A stretch of DNA of 64,000 nt, taken from Enchytraeus crypticus (Eukaryota > Annelida > Clitellata > Enchytraeida > Enchytraeidae). Shown here piece by piece: positions 50,802-64,000 of the stretch. The notes below the pieces were generated by a model that had not been told where the DNA came from, did not search any database, and was given only the letters and a program-made list of their open reading frames with translations. The stretch's first letter is position 1; each line of letters opens with the position of its first letter. Made by a program: the position numbers and the translations under genes. The stretch lies in NCBI GenBank assembly GCA_905160935.1, contig CAJHZI010000685.1:12501-76500 (forward strand), read 5' to 3'.

Positions 50802-51045
50802 CACATATTATAATGAAATGATCAACTACGTTGATAACTATAACTTTTAATACCACATTTTAAATCCGTTAGGCAACTTTGACCATTTTCTGTATAGCCA
50901 GTCCAGTGAATGTCCGAGATTTTACTCTCAGCTCAGCGCGGCTGGGATTCGAACCCACGAGGGTTCAATTCACCCCAGGGTCTGTCATTTGAAACTTCAC
51001 GACGTTATCTACACCTCTAACCATTGCGCTATTGAGACATTCGAT
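50802..51045 (-). mobile_element. tRNA-derived SINE, family B, copy (inverted)
   Basis: Inverted with box B GGATTCGAACC near 50945 and a head ending TAACCATTGCGCTATTGAGA. Confidence 0.8.
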
Positions 51046-51384
51046 TGAGACAACCTAACCTTCTTCGGTCACGTCACAGAATGATTTTAGAATAAATTCC
51101 ATCCACTTCTTACATCCAGTGTCACTTTGTACAGTCAGTGTCAATTAGTTATAAATATCCCGGAAACAAGTATTATTTCTGGTAATAGCATTCAGTTAAA
51201 GACCATTGAAGTATTTTGGATGTACAATACTACATACTGTTAAATTCTGCTTTAAAAAACCTATCTAACAATGGTTTGGCCCCCCGCAAGTCTGTTATCT
51301 CTTTCCCTACGCTGCCTCAGCCTGCCTGCAGTCAGTTGTGCTGCAGCTACTGAGAAATCTCTCTATTTCTCTCTCTCTCTTTCT

Positions 51385-51855
<471 letters not shown>

Positions 51856-52089
51856 TATTGCTTATAATTTCATTAAGTTGCGTTCCGAAGTGTAAATTAC
51901 ATGTGAAGCATTAATTAAGTAGTCATAGACTTAACTTAACTTAACATAATTATACTGGTTAAGGAAGTCACAAAAACTTGTAACACCAGTCTTCATTGTA
52001 ATTTCATACCTCTATACATAGAGACCGTAAAGGAAAAAAGATACAAACCTTGACAAGTTGATAGGCTTCAAAAGGAGAACATAAGAAAA

Positions 52090-52680
52090 AACTAAACACT
52101 CACCAACATACCACACCCACACATAACCAGCTCACATAAACTTACACACAGGTATATAACTATGCACAAATACATGCATGCACCCATGCATGTACACATA
52201 CATGTACATGCATACAAACCCCACACACACTTGCACATATACGCATACATAAATACATACACATATACACACCCCACATGTATATATATATACATATACA
52301 CCCATAAATATGCAGAGATATACATACATATACACACATACATATGTACAGTACATATATACACATATACACACAAATATGCACATATACAGACGTATAT
52401 ACACACATACATATATACATACACATACATATACACACTCATACGCAATTACACATACACCAACATATATACACATAGAATACACTCACTTGTACATACA
52501 CACATCGACCTTACAGACAAAAATATGCAAGTATGTATATAAATACATACTAGGCATATCAACAATTTGCAAAATATAGTCATACATTACAATACATACA
52601 CGCATATATGCACAAACATACATAGACATACACACATGTGCACACACATACCCTCACCTACATATACATACACATACAAG
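52090..52680. repeat. Cryptic simple repeat, ACATAC/ATACAC type
   Basis: About 590 bp of alternating purine-pyrimidine ACATATACAC-like sequence. Long open frames on both strands (Tyr/His/Thr or Val/Cys/Tyr/Met-rich) are artefacts of composition. Alternating CA/TA is Z-DNA-prone. Confidence 0.85.
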
Positions 52681-52775
52681 CCTTGCCCACACTCATGGAT
52701 ACCTAGAAATCAAATACCCTCACGTGGTGCAACAAATCAGCCTATCTACACAAAACAAACAAACAATTTATCAAT

Positions 52776-53369
52776 TCAATGTATTTCTTTCCAATACTTA
52801 CCTAACCTATTCTTAAAAGCATTCACTGACTCTGCCTCTACTACATACTGAGGTAACACGTTCCATATATTGACAACTCTCTGACTGAAAAAGTTTCTTC
52901 TAACCTCTAATCTGGATCTAACCTTTATTATTTTGAATCTATGCCCTCTAGTTCTAGCATAATCAGATAATTTGAAAAATTCTCCACATTCGATATTGTC
53001 AAAACCTTTAATTATTTTAAACACTTGAATTAAATCGATTCTGATATGTCTATCTTCTAAACTAATTAGACCTAATACATCTAACCTAGATTCATAGCTT
53101 TGACCTCTACATTCAGCAATCATTCTAGTTGCTCTCCTTTCAACTCTTTCCATACATTCTACATCCTTCTTTAAAAAAGGTCTCCACGCTTGTACGCAAT
53201 ATTCTAATTTAGGTCTTACTAATGCTTTATATAATTTAATTATTATATCCTTATTACGACTTTTTATAGTTCTCCTAATTAAACCTAAAGTGCGATTAGC
53301 ACAACTTACTGCTGATTTACACTGTTCTGAAAATTTTAGGGTATTATCAATAATGACACCTAGCACTTA
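52776..53369 (-). mobile_element. 5'-truncated non-LTR (LINE) reverse transcriptase C-terminus
   Basis: The open frame of about 196 residues begins LGVIIDNTLKFSEQC and contains VRPKLEYCVQAWRPFLKKD, ERVERRATRMI, and ends QRVVNIWNVLPQ...FKNRLGKYW. This is the conserved thumb/C-terminal segment of CR1/Jockey-type RT ORF2. Homology starts abruptly at 53369, the usual 5' truncation of retroposition. No other ORF2 portion is nearby. The intact frame suggests a fairly young insertion. Confidence 0.85.
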
Positions 53370-53413
53370 AATAAATAGCTTTCCTTTCTTGTAATTAAAT
53401 GCAATTCTATAGA

Positions 53414-53622
53414 CTATATCTGATTCAAGAAAGCAGAAAAAGAATAAATCGATTACGTGCAGAACTTCGTTTTATGTACTATTTAAACATTCATCATTTT
53501 GAAACGTTGGATTACAGGTTAAGTTAATGAAAGATAAGTACTAGACTATTAGACTTAGTTCAATTTTATTAGAAGTTTATTCAAGAAGTCCTGAATGTGT
53601 TTAAGTTGAAACATCACTTGAG

Positions 53623-53684
<62 letters not shown>

Positions 53685-53786
53685 GTATATATATACTAAC
53701 TCATATGTGGAAATGAAGAGGTAGGCGGAAGACAGAGAAGAGTGGAGGCGTTATGTACCATGGACCTGCCAGTAGGCAGTGCACTA

Positions 53787-53837
<51 letters not shown>

Positions 53838-54195
53838 TCTCTTAGTGCACTGCCTACTGGCAGGTCCATGGTATTTAAACATGGTATTTAAACATGGTAT
53901 ATTTCCACATATGAGTTGGTATATATATATATTGGACTCAAGTGATGTTTCAACTTAAACACATTTAGAACTTCTTGAATAAACTTCTAATAAAATTGAA
54001 AATTATTTAAACATTCATCATTTTGAAACGTTGGATTACAGGTTAAGTTAATGAAAGATAAGTACTAGACTAGTCTAATAGTCTAGTACTTATCTTTCAT
54101 TAACTTAACCTGTAATCCAACGTTTCAAAATGATGAATGTTTAAATAATATATAAAACGAAGTTCTGCACGTAATCGATTTATTCTTTCTCTGCT
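53414..54195. repeat. Large nested inverted repeat (fold-back)
   Basis: 53550-53632 is inverted at 53925-54000. The outer block 53420-53545 recurs directly (54001-54070) and inverted (54072-54190), forming a second perfect palindrome centred near 54071 (TACTAGACTAGTCTAATAGT). Inside, a LINE-E tail (53700-53790) faces its own inverse (53836-53925) across (TA)n centred near 53812. Confidence 0.85.
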
Positions 54196-54227
54196 ATATA
54201 TATAAATTATTAAGTATATATATAAAG

Positions 54228-54296
<69 letters not shown>

Positions 54297-54862
54297 ATTT
54301 CCCACTACACCTTATCAAAATTATAAAAGAAAAATACAATAGTAATGAAAAATACAATAGTAATGAAAAATACAATAGTAAAGAAAAATATGTAATTTCC
54401 CACTACACCTTATCAAAATTATAAAAGAAAAATACAATAGTAATGAAAAATACAATAGTAATGAAAAATACAATAGTAAAGAAAAATACAGCAGTGAAAA
54501 CATATGTTATGTTTAATAATTAATATATTTTAAAGAGCCTACTAAGTTGTTATTGAAGTGAACCTGCGCTCACTAAAGAATGACGTTCAATTCCCGTTGC
54601 GCTTAGTTGTCTCATACGACAAGACGTAACATTTTGTTCTATTTGACCGGATAATATTTATATGAGAAAACCGCGACATTGAAATATATATTTCGTTTTT
54701 TAGTGTCTGAAGCCCTTTTGACAAAGCTGAAGCTGAATTTACCTGAATTTTGCTCTAGATATTGTTTACGCAGGGATTGCGTATCTATGTTGTGAGCGGC
54801 ACCGGTGGCGGCCATTTTTCATTGTTGTTGATGAATTACTGAATTCCTCTGTTTCTAATATC

Positions 54863-62734
<7,872 letters not shown>

Positions 62735-63480
62735 AGTCTCGTTTATATGTACTCATCTAACATCTCTTCACTGTAAACAGGTTTATTTACTGTTTAATTA
62801 CTGTAAACACACATGTATAATACTGTGTTTTTATATCATGATGCTAGAATAGTAGTGTGAAACTATGTGATAGTTTTTTAAATCATCTATATTTTTGTCT
62901 ATTTTGTGTGGACTCAGTTCTGTTGTATTGGATTGTATTAGACTTTTTTCTGATCTCCACGTCTTGCAGCTATAGCATTGATTTGTTTATTGTTGTTTTG
63001 CAGGATCTTTTGGCAGCTCAGTAAGGCAGAAGAAAAGACATATCTAGACATAGTGAGAAGTACATAGGGTGAAATAAATAGTGAGACAGAGTGATATAAT
63101 TAGAGACTGAGAGTGGTGTCTAATCTTTGTTATGTAAAAGTGAATCAACATATCCATCATATTTATTCAAGAGTATTTATCAAAATGTTTAAAAAGCAAA
63201 TGCATTAATAGAAGCAGTGCTGGCATACAGTACTGTGCAATCAAATGATTGATTGATGACTTGAATCATTGATTGGGCGCTATACCTGGCGAGCGTGATG
63301 ATTACGACGTCATGACGGTTAACAAATTACTCCTGCAGATAACCGAGCATTTAAAATCGAATTTAAAATAAAAGAAATTTTTATTAGAAATTTTTTGTGC
63401 ATTTATTGCAAAGAAATGGTTGGTTCATTTTTGCAAAACAAGGTTGGTCCAATTTTTGGCGTAATCGTACTTGCAGTAGT
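62735..63480 (+). other. hnRNP 3' UTR and downstream spacer
   Basis: AATAAA at 63073-63078 is a plausible poly(A) signal about 340 bp after the stop. A CAG acceptor-like site at 63004 could belong to a 3' UTR exon. No coding sequence is seen. Confidence 0.5.
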
Positions 63481-63499
63481 TGAGCTAAGGGACCCGTTG

Positions 63500-63720
63500 G
63501 AGATTGGAGAGAGCTGAGCGTGAGATAGAGTTTGTTTACACAGCAGTTACATTGAGTATATATAAGAGTGAGCGAATCAGTGACAGTGACTTCAAGTAGA
63601 CTTAGCTGTTGTCTCTAATCGTTTTGAGTCTGTTTTAAGAACTGTTTTGCTTTAATTTAGAGTCTGTAGTTGTCCGTTTTGTTGGCCGTTATGAATTCTA
63701 CGAGGACTTGTCGATGAGCT
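63500..63720 (+). promoter_or_regulatory. TATA-type core promoter candidate
   Basis: TATATATAAG at about 63557-63566, with a purine-rich upstream region (GGAGATTGGAGAGAGCTGAG) and a CAGT start-like motif about 25-30 bp downstream. It may belong to the next gene beyond the window or to the terminal repeat of an old retroelement; the context is too short to decide. Confidence 0.3.
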
Positions 63721-63744
63721 AAACTGAAATTGATCCGTGGTATA

Positions 63745-64000
63745 AGAACATTGATATATAAATTTGTAGAAGGAATAGTATATCTTGAATCCGTTTGTCT
63801 AAGAGGTTAAGCATTGATATATGAATTTGTAGAAGGAATAGTACATCTTGAACCCATTTGTCTAAGGGGTTAAGCATTGATATATGAATTTGTAGAAGAA
63901 ATAGTACATCTTGAACCCATTTGTCTAAGGGGTTAAGCATTGATATATGAATTTGTAGAAGAAATAGTATAACTTGAACCCTAATGTCGAAAGGGTTTTC
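63745..64000 (+). repeat. ~69-bp tandem repeat reaching window end
   Basis: Nearly four units containing GAACATTGATATATAAATTT, GTAGAAGGAATAGTA and CTTGAACCCATTTGTCTAAG. Open antisense frame (MLNPLDKWVQDVLFLLQIHIS repeats) arises because 69 is a multiple of three. Confidence 0.9.

Noticed and set aside
52092-52579. Several overlapping open frames rich in Tyr/Cys/Met or His/Thr
   Set aside because: Composition artefact of the ACATAC cryptic repeat; no start context, no splice logic, same on both strands.

Overview
This window comes from an AT-rich, intron-rich animal nuclear genome. It holds spliceosomal genes for RAN, an hnRNP A-type protein, EPS8 and BRD10. Pol III-derived SINEs, LINE 3' ends, (TC)n/(TA)n/(TCAATCAA)n microsatellites and very many minisatellites fill the rest. 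The composition and the compact but repeat-laden introns suggest a bilaterian invertebrate; I cannot name the phylum from sequence alone.

Layout. (1) 1-7022, + strand: the 3' half of an EPS8-like gene (six exons, middle region and SH3 domain), entered through a satellite array and carrying a remarkable cluster of co-varying DNA/RNA hairpins in its large intron. (2) 7023-10179: SINE-rich spacer. (3) 31109-10180, - strand: a complete 12-exon gene for a 3603-residue BRD10 (KIAA2026)-type chromatin protein: a long Ser/Asn-rich N-terminus, bromodomain, DDT/WHIM-like block, AT-hook and acidic region, and a huge Gln/Ala-rich last exon. (4) 31110-38931: intergenic, with SINEs, a repeat family and a duplicated exon-like segment. 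(5) 38932-42806, + strand: complete five-exon RAN GTPase. (6) 42807-46675: RAN 3' region, SINEs including a 5S-rRNA-derived one. (7) 49266-46676, - strand: 3' part of an unrecognised gene; 50013-49879, - strand: a 44-residue single-pass membrane micropeptide. (8) 50047-54862: microsatellites, a LINE reverse-transcriptase 3' fragment and a large nested palindrome. (9) 54863-62734, + strand: complete nine-exon hnRNP A1/A2-like gene (402 residues) with large intronic minisatellites. (10) 62735-64000: 3' UTR, a TATA-type core promoter candidate and a ~69-bp tandem array.

The genes are independent housekeeping or regulatory loci, not an operon. RAN drives nuclear transport, BRD10 is a probable chromatin factor, EPS8 acts in actin/RTK signalling, and the hnRNP in splicing.

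The most unusual theme is that tandem repeats in this genome are repeatedly seeded on exon-intron junctions. In EPS8, RAN, BRD10 and the hnRNP gene the last or first ~10-70 bp of an exon together with its splice site has been copied 1 to ~13 extra times into the adjacent intron. The second is the hairpin array at 3638-4502, in which stems are preserved between copies by compensatory changes. Exon coordinates were assembled by hand from splice signals, reading phase and family similarity; all junctions listed keep phase.
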